NCBI RefSeq assembly: GCF_000020585.3
Contig: NC_011138.3
Location: 662,388-726,387, forward strand
Direction: 5' to 3'
From: Alteromonas mediterranea DE
GTDB lineage: Bacteria; Pseudomonadota; Gammaproteobacteria; Enterobacterales; Alteromonadaceae
DNA length: 64,000 nt
The notes beneath the pieces were generated by a model. That model saw only the letters and a list, made by a program, of their open reading frames with translations, had not been told where the DNA came from and did not search any database. Of the stretch, positions 45,823 through 54,088 are shown in pieces. How positions within the stretch are numbered: the stretch's first letter is position 1; each line of letters begins with the position of its first letter. A program made the translations under genes and the position numbers.

Positions 45823-46629
45823 ATGGACCCATTTGTTGTTATTATCGTCAGCTGTCTGATTTTAGGCTCTGTCGTTGGAATTCTTGCGGGTATGCTGGGC
45901 ATTGGCGGAGGGCTTATTATTGTCCCTGCACTTAGCTATTTACTTGTTCACTTTATGGGCATGACCACTGAAACCGTTATGCCGGTTGCTATCGCAACGT
46001 CTTTATCAACCATTATCTTTACCGGCACGTCGTCGGCATTAGCGCACTATAAACTCGGTAATATTCAGCGCTATATCGTGCTTTATACTGGTTTGGGAAT
46101 TGCGTTTGGTGCTATCGCCGGCGCCCAGGTGGCCAGCCACATGTCTGGGGAGCTGCTCAAAGATGTGTTTGCGGTGTTGGTAATATTAATTGCGCTGCAA
46201 ATGATTTTTGGTAAGCAAAAAGCATCAGATAATGAAGCCTCCAAAGGTACATTAGCAGCCGTTGGCGGCACAGCAGGTATACTAAGCGCGCTAATGGGCA
46301 TTGGCGGTGGTGCGTTACTGGTTCCTGCGCTAGTGTGGTTTCGTGTGAATATTAGGGCGGCTATTGGCTGCGCCGCTTTTTGCGGGCTCGTTATTGCTGT
46401 TTTTGGTACTACGAGTTTCGTGATTGCTGGGTGGAATGCGATAGATGTACCAGAACATAGTTTAGGTTATGTGTATTTGCCCGCCACAGCTGGTATTGTT
46501 GCCACCTCTATGTTTACCGCAAACATAGGGGCGAAGCTCGGACAGCGAGTAAATGTGCGGGTGTTAAAAGCAATGTTGGCGTGCTTACTCGTGTTGGTAA
46601 GCATTAGAATGATTTTAGGAATTGAATAA
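45823..46629 (+). CDS. TauE/SafE-family sulfite/anion exporter
   Basis: 268 residues with about eight transmembrane helices. The two family repeats are [23 protein letters not shown] near the N-terminus and [22 protein letters not shown] near residue 150. Such proteins export sulfite, sulfoacetate or other organosulfur anions; the substrate here is unknown. Five bases after ptsP and four before lgt, so probably one transcript ptsP-tauE-lgt-thyA. Confidence 0.88.
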   Translation: MDPFVVIIVSCLILGSVVGILAGMLGIGGGLIIVPALSYLLVHFMGMTTETVMPVAIATSLSTIIFTGTSSALAHYKLGNIQRYIVLYTGLGIAFGAIAGAQVASHMSGELLKDVFAVLVILIALQMIFGKQKASDNEASKGTLAAVGGTAGILSALMGIGGGALLVPALVWFRVNIRAAIGCAAFCGLVIAVFGTTSFVIAGWNAIDVPEHSLGYVYLPATAGIVATSMFTANIGAKLGQRVNVRVLKAMLACLLVLVSIRMILGIE

Positions 46630-46633
46630 AGTA

Positions 46634-47437
46634 ATGGAACAGAGCAGTTATCTGGTATTTCCCAGTATCGACCCCGTTATCTTCAGTATGGGCCCGCTAA
46701 GCGTACGTTGGTATGGTTTAATGTATCTCGTTGGCTTTATTGCCGCGTATTTATTAGCACAAAAGCGCCTGTCGCAAACCAGCTGGAGCCGTGAGCAGTT
46801 AAGCGATTTGCTTTTCTGGAGCTTTGTGGGAGTGATATTAGGCGGCCGTATTGGCTATGTATTTTTCTATCAGTTTGGCATGTTCCTCGACGACCCCTTG
46901 TATTTATTTAAAATTTGGGCCGGCGGTATGTCCTTCCACGGCGGGCTGCTGGGGGTTTTAGCTGCACTATTTTGGCGCGCTAAGTGTATGAATACAACAT
47001 TCTTACGATTAGGCGATTTCGTAGCGCCCCTTGTCCCAATTGGTTTAGGCGCGGGGCGGATAGGTAACTTTCTTAATGCGGAATTGTGGGGGCGAAGTAC
47101 GGATGTACCATGGGCAGTGATCTTCCCTAATGCGGGCAATATTCCTCGCCACCCGTCGCAGCTTTATGAATTTGCCCTTGAAGGTGTTCTGCTCTTTATT
47201 ATTCTATGGCTATATTCAGCTAAAAAGCGTCCGGTAGGGGCGGTAAGTGGTTTGTTCTTGCTTGGGTATGGTAGCTTTAGATTTATCGTTGAGTATTTCA
47301 GAGAGCCCGATGCTCATATTGGCCTATACCAAATGGGCCTCAGTCAGGGGCAACTTCTTTGTTTACCTATGATAGCTTTAGGAATAGGATTAATAGTCCG
47401 TGCGTATACGCGCGGCAAAGACCGTGTTGAACAGTAA
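46634..47437 (+). CDS. lgt: Prolipoprotein diacylglyceryl transferase
   Basis: 267 residues from ATG 46634. Inner-membrane enzyme with seven helices that moves diacylglycerol from phosphatidylglycerol to the lipobox Cys of prolipoproteins. Essential residues lie in [19 protein letters not shown] (Arg/Tyr), [11 protein letters not shown] (His) and the Lgt signature [19 protein letters not shown], followed by [13 protein letters not shown]. It directly precedes thyA (18 bp), a conserved pair. Confidence 0.96.
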   Translation: MEQSSYLVFPSIDPVIFSMGPLSVRWYGLMYLVGFIAAYLLAQKRLSQTSWSREQLSDLLFWSFVGVILGGRIGYVFFYQFGMFLDDPLYLFKIWAGGMSFHGGLLGVLAALFWRAKCMNTTFLRLGDFVAPLVPIGLGAGRIGNFLNAELWGRSTDVPWAVIFPNAGNIPRHPSQLYEFALEGVLLFIILWLYSAKKRPVGAVSGLFLLGYGSFRFIVEYFREPDAHIGLYQMGLSQGQLLCLPMIALGIGLIVRAYTRGKDRVEQ

Positions 47438-47455
47438 AAAAATATAAGAATAACG

Positions 47456-48289
47456 ATGAAAGAATATCTCGCTCTAATGCGCCATGTACGTGATACAGGT
47501 GTGAAAAAGAAAGATCGAACTGGTACAGGTACGTTAAGTGTGTTCGGGTATCAGATGCGCTTTAATCTGCAGGAAGGGTTTCCCTTGGTGACAACGAAAA
47601 AGTGTCACCTTAAATCCATCATTCATGAACTTCTTTGGTTCCTTAAAGGCGAAACCAATATTGCCTATTTGAAGGAACATGGCGTGAAGATTTGGGATGA
47701 GTGGGCCACAGATGAAGGCGAACTTGGCCCTGTTTATGGTCATCAGTGGCGTAGCTGGGATCGCGGTGACGGTACGTCAGTCGACCAAATTGCCGAGGTT
47801 GTAGAGCAAATTAAAAACAACCCTGATTCACGTCGCCTTATTGTGAGTGGCTGGAATCCAGCGGTATTGCCAGATACTAACTATTCGCCAAAAGAAAATG
47901 CCGCCATGGGTAAACAGGCGTTGCCACCTTGTCATACGCTTTTTCAATTCTATGTTCTAGATGGAAAGCTAAGCTGCCAACTTTATCAGCGAAGCGGTGA
48001 TATCTTCCTAGGTATTCCGTTCAATATTGCAAGCTATGCGCTACTTACTATGATGATTGCACAGGTGTGCGATTTAGAGCCTGGTGACTTTATCCATACG
48101 TTGGGCGATGCTCACTTGTATTCAAACCATCTTGAGCAGGTAGAGCTACAGCTCAGTCGCGAACCGTTCGAACGTCCAACAATGGAAATTAACCCAGAAG
48201 TAAAAGATATTTTTGGGTTCACATTCGACGACTTTACGCTCAAAAATTATCAATCTCACCCACATATTAAAGCCCCTGTTGCCATATAA
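47456..48289 (+). CDS. thyA: Thymidylate synthase ThyA
   Basis: 277 residues. Converts dUMP to dTMP with methylene-tetrahydrofolate. Arg-phosphate site in [19 protein letters not shown], catalytic Cys in [36 protein letters not shown] (in parts) and [15 protein letters not shown]. It is slightly longer than the E. coli protein because of an insert (about residues 140-152, [14 protein letters not shown]) before the catalytic loop. FolA, needed to recycle its folate product, is in the same window. Confidence 0.97.
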   Translation: MKEYLALMRHVRDTGVKKKDRTGTGTLSVFGYQMRFNLQEGFPLVTTKKCHLKSIIHELLWFLKGETNIAYLKEHGVKIWDEWATDEGELGPVYGHQWRSWDRGDGTSVDQIAEVVEQIKNNPDSRRLIVSGWNPAVLPDTNYSPKENAAMGKQALPPCHTLFQFYVLDGKLSCQLYQRSGDIFLGIPFNIASYALLTMMIAQVCDLEPGDFIHTLGDAHLYSNHLEQVELQLSREPFERPTMEINPEVKDIFGFTFDDFTLKNYQSHPHIKAPVAI

Positions 48290-48298
48290 GGAGTATCC

Positions 48299-49369
48299 AT
48301 GAGTACTCCAATATTGATTTGCGACGATTCAGGTTTCGCTAGGCGTCAAATGGCGCGTAGCTTGCCCGATAGCTGGGATGTGGATATTTCTTTTGCTGAA
48401 AATGGCGAGCAAGCTTTGACGCTTATTCGAGAAGGCAAAGGCGATGTAGTTTTTCTAGACCTTAACATGCCGGTAATGGACGGCTACCAAACAATGGAAG
48501 AAATTCGCAAGCACGACCTTCCGTGTTTAGTGATTGTGGTTTCTGGTGACGTTCAGGCGCAAGCGAGAGAAAAGATGCTCGCCTTGGGTGCGTTGGACTT
48601 TATTCGAAAGCCTATCGACAACGATAAGCTCAGCCATATTTTATCGTCTTATGGTATTTACAGTGGAGAAACGCACTCTTCTGGTGCCAAATTACAAAAA
48701 GTAGAAGAAGCTAGCCAAACTAAGGCTACCGCAAGTCAACGTGTTACAAGCACCGAAGAAAAGTTAGACGCCTGTCGCGAAATGGTGAACATTGCCATGG
48801 GGCGGGCAGGCGAGAGCTTAGCAGAGCTACTTGGTGAGTTTATTGACCTGCCCATTCCCAATGTTAATCTGATTGAAAGCAACGAACTTTCCATGGCGGT
48901 AGCCGAGATTAACCGCAACGAGAGTGTGTCTGCGGTTTCAAAAGGGTTCATTAGTGAGGGGGTTAGTGGGGAAGCACTGGTAATCTTTAACGATACGAAC
49001 TCTCAAAACATTGTTGAGCTGCTTAAGTACCCGCCGTCGGCGTCATCTGACAAACTAGCGCTAGAAGCCCTTATGGACGTGTCTAATATTCTAATAGGGG
49101 CGTGTTTAAACGGGTTATCAGAACAGCTAAAGGTGGCGTTTAGTCACACACACCCTGTGTTATTGGGGCAGCATCAAGGCCTATCAGCGCTGCTAAGCGA
49201 TAACGTACAACGTTGGGGGAAACTTATGGCTATTGAAATAGGCTATGCAATCAAAGCGCGAGATATTTCCTTTGATTTACTGCTACTATTTCCCGGCGAT
49301 GCCATGAGTCAGGTCTATTCGCGCCTACTTGACGATAGCTACGATACAGATGACAAGGAAGGTCTATGA
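48299..49369 (+). CDS. Response regulator with C-terminal CheC-like phosphatase domain
   Basis: 356 residues. The receiver domain (about 1-120) has the acidic pair in ILICDDSGFARR, phospho-acceptor Asp in VVFLDLNMPVMDG, Ser in VVSGDVQ and Lys in FIRKPID. After a linker comes a CheC/CheX-type domain (about 160-350) with two helix motifs, DACREMVNIAMGRAGESLAEL and ALMDVSNILIGACLNGLSEQL; the first keeps E-x-x-N and the second D-x-x-N. CheC proteins dephosphorylate CheY-P. It overlaps the next gene, a diguanylate cyclase, by 4 nt (ATGA), so the two are likely partners. Confidence 0.88.
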   Translation: MSTPILICDDSGFARRQMARSLPDSWDVDISFAENGEQALTLIREGKGDVVFLDLNMPVMDGYQTMEEIRKHDLPCLVIVVSGDVQAQAREKMLALGALDFIRKPIDNDKLSHILSSYGIYSGETHSSGAKLQKVEEASQTKATASQRVTSTEEKLDACREMVNIAMGRAGESLAELLGEFIDLPIPNVNLIESNELSMAVAEINRNESVSAVSKGFISEGVSGEALVIFNDTNSQNIVELLKYPPSASSDKLALEALMDVSNILIGACLNGLSEQLKVAFSHTHPVLLGQHQGLSALLSDNVQRWGKLMAIEIGYAIKARDISFDLLLLFPGDAMSQVYSRLLDDSYDTDDKEGL

Positions 49370-50343
49370 ATGCATCCATTGATACTTTGAATCGCAGTGC
49401 GGTATCTCAAGTTCCCTTGGAATTATTAGATTCTATTGAGGTTGGTATTGCCGTGCTCGATAGAAACTTCACCGTACAAGTATGGAACAAATTTTTAGAA
49501 AACCACAGTGCTAAAAAAGTCGATTTTATAATCGGGCATAGCCTGTTTGACCACTTTCCTGAAATAGAAGAAAAGTGGCTTAGAACCAAGGTCGACCCGG
49601 TTTTTAATTTGAAAAGCCCCGTGTTTATTATTTGGGAGCAGCGCCCTTACCTATTCAAATTTGCCTGTAATCGCCCCGTTACCTGTGCTGCTGAGTATAT
49701 GTATCAGAACGTGACCATGTTTCCCATCGTTGATAAAGATGGCAATGTGGAGCGTTTTTGTATGCTTGTATACGATGTGACAGAGCAAGCGCTAGGTAAG
49801 CTAGGTATGGAGCACCTCAATCAAGAGCTTAAAACAGCGAGCCGTGTAGATGGCCTAACCGGGCTATTCAACCGTCGCTACTGGCAAGAACGTTTTGACG
49901 AAATGTATAAGCTTTGCGTTAGAAGAGACAAGCCTAGCACGGCAGTTATGCTAGATATTGACCACTTTAAACGCATTAATGACACCTACGGTCATCAGGC
50001 GGGCGACAAGGTCATAAAAATGCTAGCGGCTTTGATAAAACGCTGTGTGCGCGAAACCGATTTAGCCGGGCGCTATGGTGGAGAAGAGTTCGCGATTATC
50101 CTCAATGACTCTACCGTTGAAGATGCGCGTATTGTCGCTGAGCGAATTCGTCAGCTCGCACAGCGTTTGGTGGTCGAGCACGAAGGCGAGTCGATAAATT
50201 TTACCGTCAGCCTTGGTCTTGCCCAATTTTGTTCAGCGTTTAAAGGCCCTCTGGCATGGTTAGAATGTGCAGATAAAGCGCTTTATGACGCAAAAGAAAG
50301 CGGTCGAAATCAATATCGCGTTTATGATACAAGCCAACGCTAG
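49366..50343 (+). CDS. PAS-GGDEF diguanylate cyclase
   Basis: 325 residues. An N-terminal PAS domain (about 18-145, LLDSIEVGIAVLDRNFTVQVWNKFLENHS in parts; INTo VYDVTEQA at its end) is followed by a GGDEF domain (about 165-320): DGLTGLFNRRYWQ, MLDIDHFKRINDTYGHQAGDK, catalytic GGEEF in RYGGEEFAIIL, and an RETD inhibitory I-site just before it. It makes cyclic di-GMP with product feedback. Four-nt overlap with the upstream receiver-CheC gene suggests that protein controls it. No membrane segment. Confidence 0.93.
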   Translation: MNASIDTLNRSAVSQVPLELLDSIEVGIAVLDRNFTVQVWNKFLENHSAKKVDFIIGHSLFDHFPEIEEKWLRTKVDPVFNLKSPVFIIWEQRPYLFKFACNRPVTCAAEYMYQNVTMFPIVDKDGNVERFCMLVYDVTEQALGKLGMEHLNQELKTASRVDGLTGLFNRRYWQERFDEMYKLCVRRDKPSTAVMLDIDHFKRINDTYGHQAGDKVIKMLAALIKRCVRETDLAGRYGGEEFAIILNDSTVEDARIVAERIRQLAQRLVVEHEGESINFTVSLGLAQFCSAFKGPLAWLECADKALYDAKESGRNQYRVYDTSQR

Positions 50344-50363
50344 CTTGCTAACAGGCAAGCTAG
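50340..50363. terminator. Hairpin between converging genes
   Basis: CTAGCTTGC-TAACA-GGCAAGCTAG, overlapping the stop codon of the diguanylate cyclase; weak T-run, but located between two converging genes. Confidence 0.55.
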
Positions 50364-50371
50364 TTAGAGTG

Positions 50372-51718
50372 TTAAGCCGTTTCCACGCGCTTTATATGGT
50401 GACGAATTGAATACAAAAAGCAAAGGCTTGGAATAACCATTACGGCAGTAATGATGAAAAATAAACTCCAGTTGCCGTTTAAGCTATCAACAACAATACC
50501 GCTGCTAGAGGCAACCAATGTCCTGCCGGCTACACTTAATGACGCCATCAGCGCATACTGAGTGGCGCTAAAGGCTCTGTTGCACAGCAGCGAGATAAAA
50601 GCGACCATCGCTACCGTACTCCATGCGCCGGTAAACCCATCAACGATCACCGTGACGGCGAGTAACGAGGTGGATGGGCCCGTTTGCGCAATCAGCGCAA
50701 AAAGAAGATTCGACGCCGCCATGGCGACGCCCGCAATCATCAGCCCTCGATATATGCCGTAGCGAATATTAACTAAGCCTCCTAACAAAGAAAAAACAAT
50801 GGTCACCCACCAGTTGAGTAATTTCGAATAGGTGGCAATGTCACTGTTGGAGAACCCTACCTCTTTATAAAAAACGATACTCATGCGCCCTAAAAATGCT
50901 TCGCCAATTTTAAATAGAAAGATGAAAAGCAGAAACGACGCTGCTAGTTTCACACCATTGCGGTTAAAAAACTCGGCAAAAGGCGTGATAAGCGTGGTTC
51001 TAATCCAATAGACAAGTGGCGAGCTCGTAGCGTTGGCGTCTGTTATCTTTTCAAGCAAAGCCTCTCTATCAATCTGAGGTTCATCTGCTATGCACGTAGC
51101 GCACATTAAAAGTACCATTATTACGCTTAGCAAAAGATAAATGTTGGGCCATGACCACGTCGTTAAGTCGGCCAAGAAAAACGGTATGGCACCAAGCCCA
51201 CCATACCCTGTCCACCAGCCAGCCGTCGCCACAGAGGACGCTGCTGACATACCGTCTTTATCCTCTTTTTCCACACAATCGATGCGAAAGCCATCAATGG
51301 CGATGTCCTGTGTAGCTGACGCTACAGCAATGAGCAGACCAATTAACGCTACGTAATACAAGTCGTAAGTTGCACTTAGCTGCGACATACCAAGACAGAG
51401 TAAAACGATGCAGCCTTGCATAGCGAAAATCCACCCTTTACGCTGACCTAATAGTGGTGGCTTGAGCTTATCTACAAGGGGCGACCATAAAAAGTTGAAT
51501 GAGTAAGTGGCAAAGATAATTCCGAAAAGGCCGATTGCAGAGCGGGACAAGCCTTCGTCTTTTAGCCACGCTGATAGCACTGAGCCAATCATTATCCAAG
51601 GGAAACCGCTGGAAATACCAAACAGAAAAATACTTAAATAGCGTTTGTCGTTGAACGTTTTTAAAGCGGTAAGCAAAACTTCAGCCTTTGGCAATAACTC
51701 AAAAGCATATTGAGCCAC
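50372..51718 (-). CDS. AmpG-like major facilitator transporter
   Basis: 448 residues starting with GTG 51718; no strong ribosome-binding site. About 12 to 14 membrane helices. The N-terminal part (LSIFLFGISSGFPWIMIGSVLSAWLKDEG in parts, FNFLWSPLVDKLKPP) matches the AmpG/PAT branch of MFS, which imports anhydro-muropeptides for wall recycling. ATQDIAIDGFRIDCV is another AmpG-type motif. With the Slt transglycosylase in this window it could serve the same recycling route. Acetyl-CoA transport (AT-1 group) is the alternative. Confidence 0.82.
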   Translation of the reverse strand: MAQYAFELLPKAEVLLTALKTFNDKRYLSIFLFGISSGFPWIMIGSVLSAWLKDEGLSRSAIGLFGIIFATYSFNFLWSPLVDKLKPPLLGQRKGWIFAMQGCIVLLCLGMSQLSATYDLYYVALIGLLIAVASATQDIAIDGFRIDCVEKEDKDGMSAASSVATAGWWTGYGGLGAIPFFLADLTTWSWPNIYLLLSVIMVLLMCATCIADEPQIDREALLEKITDANATSSPLVYWIRTTLITPFAEFFNRNGVKLAASFLLFIFLFKIGEAFLGRMSIVFYKEVGFSNSDIATYSKLLNWWVTIVFSLLGGLVNIRYGIYRGLMIAGVAMAASNLLFALIAQTGPSTSLLAVTVIVDGFTGAWSTVAMVAFISLLCNRAFSATQYALMASLSVAGRTLVASSSGIVVDSLNGNWSLFFIITAVMVIPSLCFLYSIRHHIKRVETA

Positions 51719-51815
51719 GAAGTACGAGGTTTAGCAATAACCCATTGAGCGGCAATAGGTAAGTATCGACATCCTGTGACGTTGTTGGTCACTTATTTTT
51801 GCCGTAGACGGGAGC

Positions 51816-52139
51816 CTAAGGGCGTATCCCCACGCAGTCCAAAGGGCAATGACCTAATCCTTCGAGAAAATTGACGCAGTTATTAAGTTCATCAATGAGA
51901 AACTGATCTTTTGTCAGTTTCTCTTCGTTCCAGTAATGCACTTGATGAAGTACATGCCAAAACACCCGTTCTTTTTGTGTATAGGGCTGGGTTAACGTGT
52001 ATTCAATTTGGCCCCACTCTTCCATACTATCCCAGAAAAATAGCTCGATCTCCTCGATAGGAAGCTCTCCTTGCCAAAATGCTCTCAAATAGAAACACAG
52101 CTGCTTTGCTTTGTTGTCTACAAAATCTTGAACATTCAC
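51816..52139 (-). CDS. Conserved-looking hypothetical protein (107 aa)
   Basis: ATG at 52139-52137. The product is soluble, acidic and aromatic (MEEWGQIEYTLTQPYTQKER, VFWHVLHQVHYWNEEKLTKD), with C-terminal Cys (GHCPLDCVGIRP) that may bind metal or form a disulfide. Good composition and isolated position support a real gene. I recall similar short proteins in Alteromonadales without known function. No membrane segment. Confidence 0.7.
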   Translation of the reverse strand: MNVQDFVDNKAKQLCFYLRAFWQGELPIEEIELFFWDSMEEWGQIEYTLTQPYTQKERVFWHVLHQVHYWNEEKLTKDQFLIDELNNCVNFLEGLGHCPLDCVGIRP

Positions 52140-52282
52140 AAGTAATTCAACCGTCTCTGTTTGCTATGAAATATTATAGTCTATAACGCAGTTACCACGT
52201 GCCAGGGCAGGGTATTATTTTGTCTGAAATACTTAGGTAACTGTTTTGGGTGCTAATTTAGCCTAATCGGTAGGTGAATAAA

Positions 52283-53167
52283 TTACCAGCCCAAGTGGCG
52301 GGTCCAGCCTATGGCGCTATTTGCAACCATCTGAATTTGTGGGGGTTTGTGAATATCTCTTATACTAAAGGTTAAAGAATTATTTGGAATATTTATTTGC
52401 CGGTAGTGCAACTTTAGTGCGTTTTTTGCTCTAATTTTCCTTTTTAATGTGGTATTGCTCTCCCAATCATTAAAGTTGTTAAGAGAAACATCTAGGACAG
52501 GGTAGTTGGCCTGAGCCATGGTTTCTATTACTAAGTTATTGGTGGACTCTTCGGGCCAAAAGGGCGATATGGCAATGAATGTATCTGGCTCTAAGGCGGG
52601 CTGTTGTTCTGTGGCAGACAAAAATGTGGTGGCAAGCATGCCTTGGGCTATTACCATGCGATAGCCGCCTCGGTCCTGTAAATAATTATACAACGCGCTG
52701 AGTTGAAGCGTGAGCGCAGTAACGGTCGTTTCGAAGCTAAGGTATTGTGTGAGTTGATTGCTACGAGGGTGTATCTCATTGGGTTGTGATGAAGGCGCGC
52801 TATCACCCTCATCTAAAGAACCAGGCATCGTATCTTCGTTTATTGGCTCACTGGGTGTTACGGGTAAATGAAAAGGGCTAATGACTACGTTCCAGCCTTT
52901 TTCTGCGAGCAAGTCGGCAAGGCTATTGCCTTGTGAAAGCGTGAGGCTAGATGGGAAAGGTTCGGTAAGAACTATGGCTGTACCAAGAGGCAGTGGTGTT
53001 TTGGCCCCTATTTCAATGATCGGTGCTTCGCCTTCACCCACCATGATTGTTTTTACTTCACCAGGTAAGTAAGCATTACTCACGTCTTTCAGAAAGTTGC
53101 TGTGCGCCGTCATAGGTAAGAGGGATACGATGACAGCAAATAACAGAAGGATAGTTTGCCTTTTCAT
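52283..53167 (-). CDS. DUF3530-family exported protein (alpha/beta-hydrolase-like)
   Basis: 294 residues with a signal peptide (MKRQTILLLFAVIVSLLPMTAHS). The following part looks like DUF3530: an N-terminal strand-loop AIVLTEPFPSSLTLSQGNSLADLLAEKGW (in parts) and VVISPFHLPVTP, an acidic insertion (about 100-125), then LTQYLSFETTVTALTLQLSAL, and MVIAQGMLATTFLSA where hydrolases carry the nucleophile elbow. Here GxSxG is not seen (AQGMLA), so catalytic activity is doubtful. Periplasmic; function unknown. Confidence 0.78.
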   Translation of the reverse strand: MKRQTILLLFAVIVSLLPMTAHSNFLKDVSNAYLPGEVKTIMVGEGEAPIIEIGAKTPLPLGTAIVLTEPFPSSLTLSQGNSLADLLAEKGWNVVISPFHLPVTPSEPINEDTMPGSLDEGDSAPSSQPNEIHPRSNQLTQYLSFETTVTALTLQLSALYNYLQDRGGYRMVIAQGMLATTFLSATEQQPALEPDTFIAISPFWPEESTNNLVIETMAQANYPVLDVSLNNFNDWESNTTLKRKIRAKNALKLHYRQINIPNNSLTFSIRDIHKPPQIQMVANSAIGWTRHLGW

Positions 53168-53332
53168 AGAAGAGAGATTTGCCTTTTAGTTCTACCCATT
53201 AACTGGTGCTTAACCCGTTGCTTCGTTTGTACCAATAACTAAAACAGTTATCGGCACTCTAAGCAAAAACTATAGCAATGGTTAAAAAGAATAACGGGGG
53301 GTTAGCACGTCACAGTAAAAGGCAAATTAACG

Positions 53333-54049
53333 CTAGTCTCTATCAATAGAAAGGGCGCCTGGGCGATAATGGCTAAACGGGATAGGGGTTTTAAAATGTA
53401 ACCACTTTTCCAATGTTGGGTGAGTCAAGCTTAAACTTTCAGCGTGAAGTTGAAGGCGAGGGGCCATACTAAGCGCCTCGTCATGAGCATACAACCGGTC
53501 ACCTAAGATTGGGTGGCCCAAGGCTAGCATGTGCACCCGTAGTTGGTGTGAGCGCCCTGTAATGGGATATAACGCCACTAAGGTATAGCGGCGCGCTGCA
53601 TCGTCAGTGGCACGCTCAATGACTTCAAACCGCGTAATGGCTTTTTTGCCCCGTTCGAAGTCCACCATTTGTTTTGGTCTATTAGGCCAGTCGCAGATAA
53701 GGGGTAAGTCTACTTCGCCCGAATCTTCCTCTATATGGCCGTGAACCCGCGCGAAATAGCGTTTTTGGGTTAGCCGAAGCTCGAACTGCTTAGAGATATG
53801 GCGATGACTGTCTTTGTTAAGTGCCAGTACTAAAATACCCGAAGTGGCCATATCTAACCGGTGTACCACGGTAGCAGTGGGGTACACAGTGTTAACACGG
53901 CTAATCAGAGAGTCGCGGTGTTCTAGTGCTTTACCGGGAACACTCAATAGCCCGCTGGGTTTGTGTGCTACCACCATATCCTCATCCTGATACAAAATAT
54001 CAAGATAAGGCGTCATTGGTGGGTTATAAACAAAGCTCGGGTTAGCCAT
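53333..54049 (-). CDS. rluA: Dual-specificity pseudouridine synthase RluA
   Basis: 238 residues. Modifies U746 of 23S rRNA and U32 of several tRNAs in the E. coli family member. Landmarks: LDILYQDEDMVVAHKPSGLLSVPGK, the catalytic Asp in VHRLDMATSGILVLAL, KRYFARVHG and YPITGRSHQLRVHMLALGHPILGD (in parts). No S4 domain, as expected of RluA. It follows rapA by 39 bp, the E. coli neighbour order. Confidence 0.95.
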   Translation of the reverse strand: MANPSFVYNPPMTPYLDILYQDEDMVVAHKPSGLLSVPGKALEHRDSLISRVNTVYPTATVVHRLDMATSGILVLALNKDSHRHISKQFELRLTQKRYFARVHGHIEEDSGEVDLPLICDWPNRPKQMVDFERGKKAITRFEVIERATDDAARRYTLVALYPITGRSHQLRVHMLALGHPILGDRLYAHDEALSMAPRLQLHAESLSLTHPTLEKWLHFKTPIPFSHYRPGALSIDRD

Positions 54050-54088
54050 TGCGTTGTGTCACTTATAAGTAGCCGTTAAGGGGGAGCG

